64,000 nt of DNA from Impatiens glandulifera (Eukaryota > Streptophyta > Magnoliopsida > Ericales > Balsaminaceae): assembly GCF_907164915.1 (NCBI RefSeq), contig NC_061864.1, forward strand, positions 17,520,484 to 17,584,483. The letters are read 5' to 3'. A program made the translations under genes and the position numbers. The notes beneath the pieces are model-generated. The model did no database searches. It saw nothing but the letters and a program-made list of their open reading frames with translations, and had not been told where the DNA came from. Below are positions 20,775-33,145 of this stretch, piece after piece. Position 1 is the first letter of the stretch; each line of letters begins with the position of its first letter.

Positions 20775-23700
20775 AAAATTTATTCAAGGATGGCATTTTC
20801 GTAATTATTGCATACTTTATTTCAATCCTTCACATAAACAAATGATACTCTAAATCAATGTAGCAATCTCTAAAATAGAGTATCCATATAAAGCACGGTT
20901 GGAGAAGATAACATACTCTACTTTGAAGATATTCTCTATAATGAAGACCGGTTGGAGATGCCCTTAGAGCTTGTTTGATGTAGGGTTATTTGAAAAATAT
21001 TGTTTCACGAAAAAGTGGATTATTTATTTAGGGTTTTGTGAGTTATATGACTTAACGTATCATTGTATTTAATATTTAAATGTTAAAAAAATATAGTAAT
21101 TGTGATTTGGTATTTTGGTTGATTATTTGAATGATTTATTTAAATAACCTTTCATCAAACAAGGCCTTAATGTGTACAATCCTTCTAAAACAGGGTCTGG
21201 GGAAAACAGTGTCAACTATCGCGCTCATACTTAAAGAGAGGGCTCCACCTTCCAGTTTTCAAACTAATGACTTGAAGCACGGGCAAGTTGAAACCCTAAA
21301 TCTTGACGATGATGACTCTGTCGCTGAGGTTCATGGTCCAAAACAGGATATCCAGTCATCTCAAGTGCGTCCAAATGGAAATGATAGTTCAAGAAGAAAC
21401 ACATGCACATCTAAGAGAATAATTGGTAGGCCAACTGTTGGAACCCTAATAGTTTGTCCTACTAGTGTCCTAAGACAATGGGCTGAGGAACTGAATACTA
21501 AGGTGACTAGCAAGGCTAAACTCTCTGTTTTGGTTTATCATGGAAGCAATCGAACTAAAGATCCTCTTGAGTTGGCCAAGTACGATGTTGTTCTTACAAC
21601 ATATTCAATTGTGAGTATGGAAGTTCCTAAGCAGCCTATTGCTGATGAAGATAATGATGATTCTGGAAAACGTGACAGCTATTCATCTGGTATGAAGAGA
21701 AAATATCCTCTTAAGCATAAAAAGGAAATAAAAACTGCATTGATGGAATCTGAAGCCCGTCCTTTGGCTCGTGTTGGTTGGTTCAGAGTTGTATTGGACG
21801 AGGCTCAAAGTATAAAAAATCATAAAACTCAAGTTGCTCGAGCTTGTTGGGGTCTTCGTGCTAAACGTAGGTGGTGTTTATCAGGGACCCCTATCCAGAA
21901 TTCAATTGATGATCTTTACAGCTATTTCAGATTTCTCAGATATGATCCATATGCTGGGTATAAATCTTTTTGTTCAGCTATAAAGGTGCCAATTACAAAA
22001 AATCCTAAAAAAGGATATAAAAAGCTTCAAGCTGTTTTGAAAACTGTAATGCTGCGGCGCACAAAAGGTAACATATTGGACTTTGTGTTCTTAAGCCTAT
22101 GTTTTTTCCTTATTCAGTACTTATTAACATGCTAGTTACTCGCTCAGTGTGGTAAGAGTCTAGAACTAAGAGGTTATGGTAAGAGTCTAGAACTAAGAGG
22201 TTACAATCTTGACTAAAGTGGGAAGTCTTGGCGGTGGGATGTTGTGCTGGCCTCTTCAAGGAAAAGAAACCCACATTATATTAAACCTAAGATTATTTTA
22301 AAAAATTATAAAAAATAAGTGAACTAAGATTTTTTTGTTTCCACGTTTATAACTAGTCTTGTTATTGAAAATGATAATTGGTTTTAAATTAAATTCTTTA
22401 GGAATCTTGGAGGCACATTTGAGGATGTTTAGAATTTTCATTCAATGTCTGTCTTATTATGGTCTTTGGTTTACACGATTTTTATTTGTTGCATTCCTCC
22501 TTTTTTTTGAGGTAGGAGGGAAAGTGGGTATATTAGTGGCTCCATTTGAAAATACTTATTGATGGAGAATTACCAGATACGTTTATTAGAAACAATCAAT
22601 AAATTTAGGAATCTGTTTATGACTAAGTCATAAGTTATGTTTTTGTAGGCCTTTTCAATTGGCATATTTAGTCTCTCAAGAATTACAACCTTTTACACTA
22701 TTTTAATGCTAACATCTGGTTGGAACTTATTGGTACACATTCTTTTATAGGCACACTTCTTGATGGAGAACCAATCATCAACTTACCACCTAAATCAGTG
22801 CAATTGACAAAAGTGGATTTCACGAAAGAGGAGCGTGGGTTCTATCACATACTAGAAGCTGAATCACGAGCTCAATTTGCAGTACGTGTTTAGTTTCAAA
22901 ACGGCAGCATTTCTTTCTAATTGGTTCGAGATAAGTTGTCTTATGTTTCTCTTGCATGACTCTCTTGTTCTTGTTTTTCTCAGGAATATGCGGCTGCTGG
23001 AACTGTAAAGAAAAACTATATTAACATATTATTGATGTTGTTAAGACTCAGACAAGCTTGTAATCACCCTCTGCTTGTCAAGGATAATTTTAAAGCTTCC
23101 TCTCTCTGGAAATCATATATTGAGATGGCCAAGAAACTTCCTCATGAGAAGCAGATCAGTCTTCTGGATTCATTTGAAGCTTCAGCAATTTGTGGCTTAT
23201 GTAACGTATGTGTTTCTTTCTCATTGGATATTCTAGTATTTATTTTGTTTTCAGTCCAAATGCATTTTTGGTAGTTTCTAGCACCTACTTTTTGTACCAG
23301 GGATCAGTACTGTCTGGAGAAATGAATCTTAGGCCTTGTTTGATGAAGGGTTATTTGGATTTAATTCAAATACTCCCTGGTTAAATGAATAAAATATCTT
23401 TTGTACTTTAGAATCTTATAAAAGTAAGGGTATTTTTAGTGTTTTAACTCCAAATAATCCACTTTACATCAAACACGATATTTCCCCCCATAAAATCGGA
23501 TTATTTCAAAGAACTCTATCAAATAAGCTCATAATCTTTTTTTCCCCTCATTAGATGAGATCTTTTATCTTCGATTTTCCACTTCTTATAAAACAAGCCA
23601 CTGCCTTTTCTCACGTCTTTTTTTTTGGCAAAAAGGAAAAGATTATTGTACTAATAATGAAATGGATTTACAAAATTTTAATGAGTTGCTGAGTATGATC

Positions 23701-25769
23701 AGTTCTCATTTTCAAGAACAAAAATATACATCATAAATTCATCCATCGAAATAGACTAATCAGCTACATTGCCAACAAGCGTCGTGGATAACGTCCAATT
23801 TTGTGAGGTTGTTCGGATTGCTTTCACTCTACATTGAATCACCACATTTGAGTAGAGTTTTTTCCATACTTCATCATCTCTCCTTTTTGTCTTGTTGAAA
23901 TGTCTAGCATTTTTTCATGTCCTTGATTGCAACTTAAAATCTGAAATCAGTCGTGGGTTTGCTTGGGTAATTGAGAGTACCACTTTTTATTCATTAATTT
24001 AGGCTCAATCCACTAGAAGTTGTCTCCACTTGAAGAGAGCAGGATTGCTCATCTTATAGGTTTTCTTTGTTGAACATACATGGAGTTGTTTGATGTCATT
24101 ATTTGAAATTACTTCCAAATAATTCAACGTCTAATCATGAATCAACAATCTACTCATCAAACACATCATTCAAATCACCCACCAAAATACCCTCTAGTTA
24201 AAAAAATTATATATCTTTCCATCATATATTTTTACCCTTAATATCTTTTTTACCCAAATAATCCTAAATTACCTACATCAGACAGACAAGGTTATTTGAA
24301 ATAATCACTTATTTATTCAATTAACTCTATAGATCAAACAAGGCCATGAAGTTCCTTGAATTTATCCCACAGAAGTTAAGATGGAGCAATCAATCACCTT
24401 GCCTCTAATGTTGTGAATTTCAAATTGTTATTTGTAATCCTGTTAGATTATCAATGTAAGCCTGCTAGATTTACTTTAATAACTTTGATAGATTAGCATT
24501 GTTTGGCTATGAAGGAGTGTACAGTAGCATTTTCTTAAATAACCTCAAAAATCTCTCAATTCTATTTTTAGTAGGCTGTAACATAAAAAAGCATTTCTGT
24601 TCCATTTTCTAGGATGCACCTGAAGATGCTGTCGTTACAACCTGTGGGCATGTTTTTTGCAATCAATGCATCTCTGGACATCTCATGGACGATATTACCC
24701 AATGCCCAAATACTAACTGTAAAGGTAAAGTAAGTTCATCTTCAATATTTCCCAGAGCTGCACTCGAAAGTTGTATCTCAGAGAATTCCCATCAAGACAC
24801 CACACTCGATATTATTAACTGTTCAAAAAATTCTGAGGAGCTTGGGCCAAGCTCCTGGTGTGGATTGTCTGGATCCTCTAAGATTAGGGCTGCTCTTGAG
24901 GTCTTGGAATCACTTTCTAAACCGTCAAATGATATAACCGAAACTGGCTTATTGGAAACTATTGACCAAGAAAGTGGTTTGAAGGGGGATTCTAGAAAGC
25001 CGGGTGAAAAGGCGATTGTTTTCTCCCAGTGGACAAGAATGCTAGATTTGCTTGAAACTTCTCTGAAGAATTCTTCAATTAAATACAGAAGACTTGACGG
25101 AACAATGTCTGTTCAATCAAGGGATAGAGCCGTAAAAGATTTCAATACTCTGCCAGAGGTTTGTGTTGTAAATATTTGTTTTTCATCGAATTATGTTTAT
25201 AAATGAATCCAAGCATGACTTTTAGTTCAATCCTGGTTAAACAGGTGACAGTGATAATTATGTCTTTGAAGGCAGCTAGTCTAGGATTAAACATGGTTGC
25301 AGCCTGCCATGTTCTTCTTTTGGATCTATGGTGGAACCCTACAACTGAGGATCAAGCAATTGATAGAGCTCATCGGATTGGTCAGACCCGACCTGTTAAA
25401 GTATTGCGGTTGACTGTCAAAGATACAGTTGAAGACCGCATTTTGGCCTTGCAGGTATGATTCCGCCCATTTATTCAATAGAGGTTCTAAAATATTGCAA
25501 TCCATGAAAATGGAAGGTTATAGATATTGGTTTGATTTCATTTGGAAACTAAAACTTACTCAAACACAGATTCACATAATTATTGGTATTTCTCATTCGG
25601 ATCCAGTATAGAAACAAGAAGTGTTTCCAAATGTATCTGAATGAAGTTTGCCATGTTTTTGCAGCAAAGGAAGCGGAAGATGGTGGCATCTGCTTTTGGG
25701 GAGGATGAGAAGGGTTCGCGTCAAACTCGTCTAACTGAAGAAGACTTGAAATACCTATTTATGGCTTGA
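15968..25769 (+). CDS. SNF2 ATPase with RING finger, CHR27/CHR28 (FRG)-like
   Basis: Twelve exons with GT-AG borders and consistent phases: 15968-16102, 17495-17585, 18151-18354, 18448-19391, 20245-20316, 20422-20499, 21194-22067, 22751-22881, 22984-23205, 24613-25158, 25245-25454, 25665-25769; 1203 residues. Residues 1-460 are acidic and low in pattern. The SNF2 core starts at [16 protein letters not shown], with Walker A ADDQGLGKT (about 505-513), [12 protein letters not shown], box II DEAQ (about 710) and [13 protein letters not shown] finger CGLC...CGHVFCNQC...CPNTNC interrupts the two lobes (about 913-955), as in RAD5/HLTF proteins. Lobe 2 has [18 protein letters not shown] and [15 protein letters not shown] (about 1135). 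The C-terminus [12 protein letters not shown] matches the family. Arabidopsis relatives CHR27/CHR28 (FRG1/FRG2) act with SUVR2 in gene silencing and RNA-directed DNA methylation; the same role here is inferred. No frame break seen. Confidence 0.93.
16845..17050. mobile_element. MITE of the GGCCTTGTTTGAT family in SNF2 intron 1
   Basis: The stretch GACCTATTTGCTAATCTAGG through GCAAATAACCTTGTTTGATG matches the reverse complement of the right part of the MITE at 24083-24345. The right border is eroded and no target duplication is clear. Confidence 0.5.
17896..18115. mobile_element. MITE in SNF2 intron 2, TSD CTA
   Basis: Ends GCCATTGTTTGATG and GATCAAACAAGAC are inverted copies with small differences. 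CTA flanks both sides (17893-17895 and 18116-18118). The internal text follows the other family members (CAATTTACTCATCAATCACATC, TTACCCAAATATCC). It lies only 35 bp before exon 3 without touching its acceptor. Confidence 0.7.
19920..20060 (-). mobile_element. tRNA-derived SINE remnant in SNF2 intron 4
   Basis: On the minus strand it reads AAGTGGAAAGAGTTGTGCC, which resembles an RNA polymerase III A box, and about 35 bases later GGGGTCGATTCCC, a near-perfect B box. This pair is the head of tRNA-derived plant SINEs. No tail or target duplication was identified. Confidence 0.5.
20566..20963. mobile_element. MITE-like element with CATCTCCAACC ends in SNF2 intron 6
   Basis: The left end GGTCATCTTCAACCACAATC and the inverted right end GGGCATCTCCAACCGGTC are similar, and inner parts are mirrored (AATCTCTATTTT.. 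against ..AAATAGAG). A (TA)n run lies at 20738-20768. It abuts the next MITE at 20967. The target duplication is unclear. Confidence 0.5.
20967..21166. mobile_element. Tourist-like MITE in SNF2 intron 6, TSD TTA
   Basis: The left end GAGCTTGTTTGATG and the right end CATCAAACAAGGCC are inverted; TTA flanks it at 20964-20966 and 21167-21169. At 200 bp with a TWA target duplication it fits the PIF/Harbinger type. Exon 7 begins only 27 bp later at 21194. Confidence 0.75.
22145..22260 (+). repeat. SINE-like remnant with a 27-bp tandem duplication
   Basis: GGTAAGAGTCTAGAACTAAG occurs twice in tandem (22151 and 22178 onward), followed by GGTTACAATCTTGACTAAAG. GTGGTAAGAGTC resembles a polymerase III A box. 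It lies in SNF2 intron 7. Confidence 0.4.
23332..23530. mobile_element. MITE of the GGCCTTGTTTGAT family in SNF2 intron 9 (first)
   Basis: The left end GGCCTTGTTTGATGAAGGGT has an eroded inverted partner ATCAAATAAGCTC at the right. The left flank is TTA, the right flank ATA, so the target duplication is decayed. Confidence 0.6.
24083..24345. mobile_element. MITE of the GGCCTTGTTTGAT family in SNF2 intron 9 (second), TSD ATG
   Basis: Ends GAGTTGTTTGATG and GATCAAACAAGGCC are inverted; ATG flanks both sides (24080-24082, 24346-24348). It is the fullest family member here and serves as reference for the split copy at 7137/12375. Confidence 0.7.
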
Positions 25770-26110
25770 CTCGATCCATGATGGGCTAGATAGACACACT
25801 ACAGGTTGGGGGTCCTTTTTTTTTATTTCTCTTCATTATTATGATTATTATTCTTCAGGTTAGAGAGCCAGCCACCAGCAAACAGGAATATTTTTTTTTT
25901 ATTATTAGCAAATAGAAAGCCACATATCCTTATTTTAGGAGGCAGTTGAGACTATTTTTATCATATCCTTGTATTATAGAGAAGTTGTGAAGAAAAGAAA
26001 CAAAACAAACAAAGAAATAAATATATATATGAGATTCTTTTGCTCCCTCCTCCATCCCCGATTATCTTCATCTTCTCCTTTTTGTATGTATAAACTACAA
26101 ATCGATGTTA
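25770..26110 (+). other. 3' untranslated region of the SNF2 gene
   Basis: No coding potential. AATAAA at 26016-26021, followed by a U-rich/(AT) stretch, is a plausible near-upstream polyadenylation signal. The exact cleavage site cannot be seen. Confidence 0.5.
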
Positions 26111-26439
26111 TGATTTTTGTTTGTTCGTTCGACCGAGTTTGAATGAGAAAATGTCAATAGCTTTGTAAATTTGTGAGGTCGTCTTATATTTAAGTCATCA
26201 AACTGGTTTAATCCCAAATCAATCAAGCACTTATGTTAATATTCATTATGCCTAGTATTCAGACAAAATGAACATCTATGAGATATCACAATTGTAGTTA
26301 TATAACATAGTTGTGAAACAAAATCAATTACAAAATCAATAAATTAACTGGGATTACAAGAAAATTAAATTTGCATTATAATAATAAAAGTCAACTTGAG
26401 TGGAATCTATAGTATTGGGTGTTTAAAGAGAAGGAAGTC

Positions 26440-27175
26440 AATAAGACCATATCCAATATCCAACCCACAAGCCCATTCTCAAACCCAAAATGGAGTAAAC
26501 GTCACATCAAACAATAATTCATCTCTAACCCAAAAACCTATTTTCAAGAATATTATTAGAATATTCTTTTTTTACACTAACTTTTTAACCTTATTAATAT
26601 TATCTATAAATTTATCAATTTTACATATTTAACCTCAATTTTTTTCATTCATTTAATAATATTAAAATAAAATTAAATATATATATCAATAATTTATAAA
26701 CAACAAAATAATTCAATAATACAAATAAATAAACAAACATATTATATTAAAACAAACCTATTAAGTAATTTTTATGTTTATTTGTATAATTTATAATTAG
26801 AAATTTATAATTTATAAAATTTAAGTTATCAAATATAACGTAAAAATATAAAATAAATTAGATAAAATTTCAAGTATAATAAATTTAATAATTTAATTAT
26901 ACATTTAAAAAATATTATAATTTTCTATCTTAAAAATAAAAAAAATTAAGTTTAAGAATTAATTTATATGAATAGAAATTAAAAGTTATTAAAAAAAATA
27001 AGTCTAAGAGTATTTTTTAAAAATGACAAAAAAAATGGTGTAAATGAATAGTAATTCTGCATATATGTTTTTTTTGGAGAGTGTGAATTCTCATTATGGG
27101 ATTGCATTTGGCGTCCGGTTAGAGCAAAATTTGCGTTTAAGTTTGCGTTTGACGTCCGGTTGGAGATGCCCTAAG
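26440..27175. mobile_element. Possible large AT-rich MITE with CATCTCCAACC-type end
   Basis: The right end GACGTCCGGTTGGAGATGCCC, reversed, has the same CATCTCCAACCGG motif as the element at 20566-20963. The left part (AAGACCATATCCAATATCCA) is only loosely similar. The interior is almost pure AT. Weakly supported. Confidence 0.3.
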
Positions 27176-27592
27176 AACGGAAATTATTTACAACCTATTC
27201 ACACTTCAATTAAAAACAAAAAGTAACATATTTAAATTTATTTTATTTTACTTTATTATCTTCTTATATATATTATTTTAGTTGAAATTATTTCAATTAG
27301 TGATGTAAATTTTGTATTTATTTGTAAATATCATAATAATTTATAATTTAATAATTAATAATAATATATTTTAATTAGTATATTAGAAAATAAAATTATT
27401 ATTTATATATTTTTATTTCAAATATATATATATATATATAATTAAAAAACAAAAATTAACATAATACTAACAGTAAATGTAACAAAATAAACACTTTTTA
27501 TAATGGATTATTCTAGATGAACTAATGATAGTTTAGTGAACTAGTCTAAATAAACTTATTTCTTTTATTAAAAATTTAATTGTATAAAAAAA

Positions 27593-27776
27593 GAGTGATA
27601 GAGAGAGGGAATTTGGTGAGGGAATGACTTGTCATCACCTTCATTGGTTGAAAAATGTAAAAATGAGAGAAAAAAGAGAAAACAGAGAAAATAGATAAAT
27701 TATTTGATTTTTTCAGCGAATAAGATTATGTCAAATCATTCCCTTACCAAATTCCCTCGCCTAATCATTTCTCTAA
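27593..27776. mobile_element. MITE-like inverted repeat, about 184 bp
   Basis: The left arm AGAGAGGGAATTTGGTGAGG GAATGAC is mirrored by the right arm GTCAAATCATTCCCTTACCA AATTCCCTCGCC...CTCT, roughly 35 bp with a few mismatches. The spacer has GAGAAAAAAGAGAAAACAGA. The family is unknown; no clear target duplication. Confidence 0.55.
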
Positions 27777-27779
27777 AAA

Positions 27780-29409
27780 AAATGCGATTTTTTTTTTCTT
27801 TTATATCCTATTCATTTTCAATCAACCAACTAAAACGAATATAAAGAGACACGAATTTTAGCATATAAAACTCTTCAACAAGAGTAAAAACCATGAGACT
27901 TATCACTTATAATGATTTACACAATGTTATTACAAATTAAGATTTATAAAATAACAAATTTCTTAAACTTTTAAAACAACACTATCATTAAAAATGAAAT
28001 CTATCTTTAACATGGTGAAAAAATTAAACTTTTTTTTATTCTTAACATCTGCCTTCATCAAGGTGAAGTCAGGATTTAAAATCTACTCCGAAATCTATCC
28101 AGACTATTTTGATAATAATATCAAATAAATAAACAAAATAAACCAAGTGTCACTATCACTGGTACCTTTTAGCGACATAAAATAATCAATAGTGATCGTA
28201 ATTTACCGTCATTGTTGTCAAATACATACCAAATATTTTGAACTATCCGGTCGGGCAGCCTTCTATTTGGATCCGCCCCGGGCCTTCATCTTCTTGTTCT
28301 TATATCTTTTTGGTTTATTGTCTCTGTGCCTCTAGAAAACCAATGTTTTGCTGTCAATTATATAATATGTAGTATAATATAGTTCATGAGCTAGACACCC
28401 AACAATAATATCAAATTAAGTAATTAAATTCAAATTCAAATCTTATTATTATGAATCAAAATATCCGTCCATAAATAAATGTGGCCATAACTCATAATCA
28501 CCATAGCCTTAATTTGTGACTATTAGAAATTTGCAACAATGAAAATATTATTCCCTTAGAAATTTGTGTTCATAATTTAGCCACAATGTTAGTCACTAAA
28601 TAAAATTATAATCTAACTTAACTAAATTATAATTTAATCCAAATTACCTACATGACCTATTGTTGTTTGGGTGGTACATTTTTTAATATATTTTCAATAT
28701 ATAAATATATAATATAAAAAAGGGTGAAACTTGCCAAAATGATCTGCACTCCATTTAAAATTCAATATCAATATCATATATACTACATTTTTTATTATTA
28801 AGAATTATATATTTATTGAAATCTAATTTATAGAATCATCACATCACTCCATTTAAAATATCATATCACTCCATTTAAAATTCAATTCTACAATTTTTTA
28901 ATAAATAAAAATATGCATTAAGCTCGCTTAGTTAATTTGTTAGGTATGATTGCGTTGAGAGATGAAACTGTTTGTTACACATTTATTCTCGTCATTCCAA
29001 TTTCTATTTTTAAGGATATTTGTTTAAACCATATAGATTAGTAGCACTTCGAGAGAGAAATGAAACTCAACGGACCAAGTCTCGATCCTATTGATAATGT
29101 GGGCCAACATAATTTTAAAAGTCAGCCTGGCCCGTTAAGTCGTTGGTCCGTCGGGTACAATGGACTCATATTTAGTATCAACAGAAGTTAAGATCTCGGT
29201 CCATCAGGCAACGTTGGGCCATACAACCAGGCTTACGACATTTCATAAATTTTAAATTTAAATATAAGTAGCTTATTTGAAATGATTAAATTAAGTAGTT
29301 TACACTTGCACAAAACTCTATGTTAAATTTTTTTAAATTTCTCGAGTGAGAACTCCTTTCCCTAATTTTTGTAGGTCAGGCTCCTTTTCTTCCTTTATCA
29401 AGGTCTCCT
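27780..29409. other. Intergenic, AT-rich, no gene seen
   Basis: I see no coding or RNA gene signal. Short stretches of more mixed composition (28250-28330, 29040-29230) have no open frame of note. Confidence 0.5.
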
Positions 29410-31139
29410 TTTTGTAATTCTTTTTTTGAAACATTAATATCATTGCAGATCGGATTTATACGCTCACGGGACTTGAGTTATTCCTAAAGATTGTTCGTTA
29501 TTGTTTTGTGGACTTAGGCGGAGTCACTTCTTCCAGTTTCGTCCAAAGTGAAGCGAAATCATGCCCACAATAATTTCATTTCTAAATCTAATCCGAGTGG
29601 TGGCAAATTTATGAAAATATTTAAAATAGTATTTATTTGTGTAGTTAGTGGGATGAACTAAAAGTATGGTTGATACTCATTTCATTTCTTTTCTTTCTTT
29701 CTTTTTTAATTTTATAAATATAATGTATTTTATTAGTTGATAGATCAATAAGAAAAGAGTATTTTATCTTCATCATTCTCTAAAAACTCACATTATTGTT
29801 TGTTTAGATTGTCATGCGGCTCTAATTTGTTTGATGATTACATATCGATGTTCAACGTTTGATTCTTCGAATATACCGTTTTTGTTATTTGCGACATCTA
29901 TATAACAATTGTACGTGTCTAGCGTTGTATATATATTTTTTAACATTTATCTTATAATGTTTTAGCCCATGTTGTATTAGTGTTTATATTATTTGCTTTC
30001 AATAAGTTCTAGATTAATATATATATATATTAATATTAAAAAAATCTTTTTCATATTTGAATTAACCAAATTTGTTTAATTTGAATTAGTCTAAGGTTTG
30101 TCCATTAAGTTGCGGATAGCCGGGCATACTTAGTAAGATAAGGCATTTTATTGTATCCATGCTCTTGCTCTTTATCTTGGTTTAAGAGATGATTTGTTTA
30201 TAAAAAACAAACTATTAAGTTACACTATTATATTAGTTTAAGTGTGATAAAACTTATATTGGATCTTCCTAAAACAAATATTATTATATAGAGTTAAACC
30301 CTCTTAAAACAAGTATTATTTTTCTTGAATAATATAACTAATTGAATGTATCAATATATTAATATCACCTAATAAATATAAATAGGAAAAATATTTATTT
30401 CAATTGAGTCAATAATCTAGGAATACAATAGGAATATATCATAGAGTAAACCCACGAGCTAAGGCATCCCACCTCAAGACAACCCATTTAATACATAAAA
30501 TGTGTAACATAATGGTTTAGGATTGAAAATAATTTTTTTTATTTAGTTATTGATTCAAATCTCACCAAAAATAGTTTTTAAATAATTTTTTTAAAAATAA
30601 AAATAGGACTGCTAAATTATTTTCATGTATTTCTACATTTTTAAATCGGGTTCGGGGCCAACGAAGAAAGTACTCGATAAGATCGAAAACGGGGAGGATA
30701 CGAAACTCAAATTAACCTGGGTACCGATTATAATGATATTAAAATTTATTTCATTTATTTTACTCTTATTTATATTTCTCCCTTAGATACATTTCACACC
30801 AACTTTTTTTTTAATACCAAATTTTTATTAATTGTTCAAGAATAAAAAAGAATAAAATGATACTCAAATTGGTACACTATATACATATATGATAAAAAAA
30901 AATATTGAAGGTGACATTGATTCTATCCATTTTTTAATGTTATAAATTTTCGATTAAAAACAAAAAAGATAAAGAATCTTTTTGAGCAAGTAAATATAAA
31001 ATTTTCAAATGGAGTTTTAAAAGTTTATAATTACTCTATAAACTTTTTATATATAATCTACAAAAATATATATTATGATATACATTAATGAATTCGATAT
31101 TTTTTCTAACTTTTAAAGTATTAAAAGTTACTATGAAGG

Positions 31140-31690
31140 AACATGTATTCTGAATGAATGATGCGCTATTTACCCTAAGCATAGGGCAGTTTATCTTCTT
31201 CTATTTTTCTAGACAAACTAACGTCTATTTGCTATCTTGTCAGAACCATTTCATTCCTTATTGATTGATTCGACGACTTGCCACTCCATGCGCTAAGCTG
31301 GAAAGAATGCTTTTAGAAGGAGGACTTTCCCAACTAGAGAGTTGCTTTTTTATCCTTAAATCGTTGGTCAACTCTCGGGACAGGGAATAAAGCTCGTCTC
31401 TATTTGACTGGCGAGGTTTGAGTAAAAGACTTGACTTGCAAAGGCTAGGGATTCAATTAAGTAGGCAGTTAGTTAGCAGCATACTTCCTCGTTTTCCCAC
31501 ATGCTTTGTTAAGCATAACGCTGAATTAACATGATTTAAGCTTTTTAGCATTTATGTTACTACCTATAAGCTTTATTTAACTTAGATGGAGAAGCTAATC
31601 CCAACTTGAATGAACGAATCAACATCTTCACCCACGAAGCGGTTACCACTCAATACCTCAGTTTCTTTTTCAAAAATATTATTATAAACT
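31140..31690. other. Block resembling organellar (mitochondrial) DNA
   Basis: About 550 bp with base composition and wording unlike the surrounding AT-rich DNA (for example GAAAGAATGCTTTTAGAAGG, CTCTCGGGACAGGGAATAAA, TAGGCAGTTAGTTAGCAGCA). It is absent from the right copy of the duplication. The style recalls plant mitochondrial intergenic DNA, so a nuclear insert of mitochondrial DNA is suspected. No mitochondrial gene is recognised, so this is a guess from style. Confidence 0.35.
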
Positions 31691-32105
31691 TTTAACTAAC
31701 AAAATATTATTTTTCTCTCATCAATATTCATCTTCGATCTATACTCCTTAATTTTTCTTGATCGATCCGTTACTCAATATTTTCTTCTTCAATTATAATA
31801 ATAATAAAGTTGCTATATGTATAAGTAAGTAATACTTCAATTTTATTTTATTTTAATTTTCATATTATTAGTTTTATAGTTATTTGTTAATTAGTTATTC
31901 TTCTGTATTTACTTACTAATTTATTTTTAATCAAATATATAAATTTACACTTTAATCAAATAAATGACTACGTCGAAGATCGTGCATCTAGCGAATCGGA
32001 GACGGGAATTAAATAGAAATACCCGTATCGAGTGCAGGATATGATTTATATCAGAGAGTAAAAAAAAAATTGAATCCAAGGACAATAACTTTACTTTGGG
32101 GCGGG

Positions 32106-33145
32106 TAGGGCTGAAAACGAGTCGAGTCGAGCTCGAAAAAATTTCAACGGCTCGAACTCGAGCTCGAGCTCGATCGAGTATCAAAATTAAAGCTCGAGCT
32201 CGAACTCGAACTCAAAACAAGTACTCGAGCTCGACTCGAACTCGACTCGATTAGCTTGAATTTTACCGAGCTCAAGAGCTCGGCTCAAGCTCGACTCGAT
32301 TAGTTCGATTTATAGCTCGAGCTCAAGCTCGAACTCGATTCGAAACATACAAAATTAAAACATATCAACTAAATAGTTTCACACTTTCAATATATCAAAA
32401 GATCACAACAAAATGAATAAACATATAGAATTATACATATATTAAATTGAAGAGAATCTAGTTTTTTGTTGACAGATCGGAAGTATAACATATCGAATCT
32501 ATGCAAGATCGAAAAAGAATAAAGAAGAAATTGAAATGAAAATAAAAAGGGGAAAAACAATGAAAATCTTTCGGTGCTTTGCATTGAGCTCCTTGGTGAC
32601 GTTTGCTTTCTCGTTTGATGAAAACCTAGTTCTTTGTTGGCGGCTGTCCGAATGAACTATGGAGGAGAAGAGGTTAGGGATTTTGGAGGAGAAAGATTAG
32701 GGTTAGGGATTTTGGACTTTGGAGGAGAACTGGAGAAGAATGAAGAGGGAGGGTGCCCGCTAGGGATTTAGCCATTTAGGGTATAAATTTATATTTTATA
32801 TTTTAATACTCATATTTTATATTTAATTAAAGTATTACAATTTTTTATATTATAAAATATAAAATATAAAATATAAAATATAAAATATAAAATATAAAAT
32901 ATAAAATATAAAATATAAAATATAAATTAAAAAATATATATAAAATATAAAATATAAATTAAATATAAAATATATTAATATAAATTATATATATTCGAGT
33001 AGCTCGTCGAGTACTCGAGCCGAGTATATAACTACTCGAACTCGGCTCGATTATATAACGAGTCGAGCTCGAGCATGCTCAAGCTCGAATTTGACCGAGC
33101 TACTCGCGAGCAGTTCACGAGCAGCTCGTCTCATTTTCAGCCCTA
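32106..33145. mobile_element. Non-autonomous hAT element, 1040 bp, TSD GGGGCGGG
   Basis: Ends TAGGGCTGAAAACGAG and CTCATTTTCAGCCCTA are inverted with small differences. GGGGCGGG flanks both sides (32098-32105 and 33146-33153), an 8-bp hAT target duplication. Subterminal zones are dense in GAGCTCGAGCTCGA-type motifs on both sides. The middle has an AT satellite. No transposase is present. The right copy of the segmental duplication has an empty site at about 49450. Confidence 0.9.
32846..32985. repeat. (AAAATAT)n tandem repeat inside the hAT element
   Basis: About a dozen consecutive 7-bp units AAAATAT/ATAAAAT, then decayed copies. It lies in the centre of the hAT element. Confidence 0.8.

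Noticed and set aside
22359..22562. 67-codon open frame in SNF2 intron 7
   Set aside because: It lies in an intron with clear donor and acceptor and has no family match.
30480..30600. Possible polymerase III A and B box words near ACATAATGGTTTAGG and GATTCAAATCTC
   Set aside because: Matches are weak and no SINE tail or target duplication was found.
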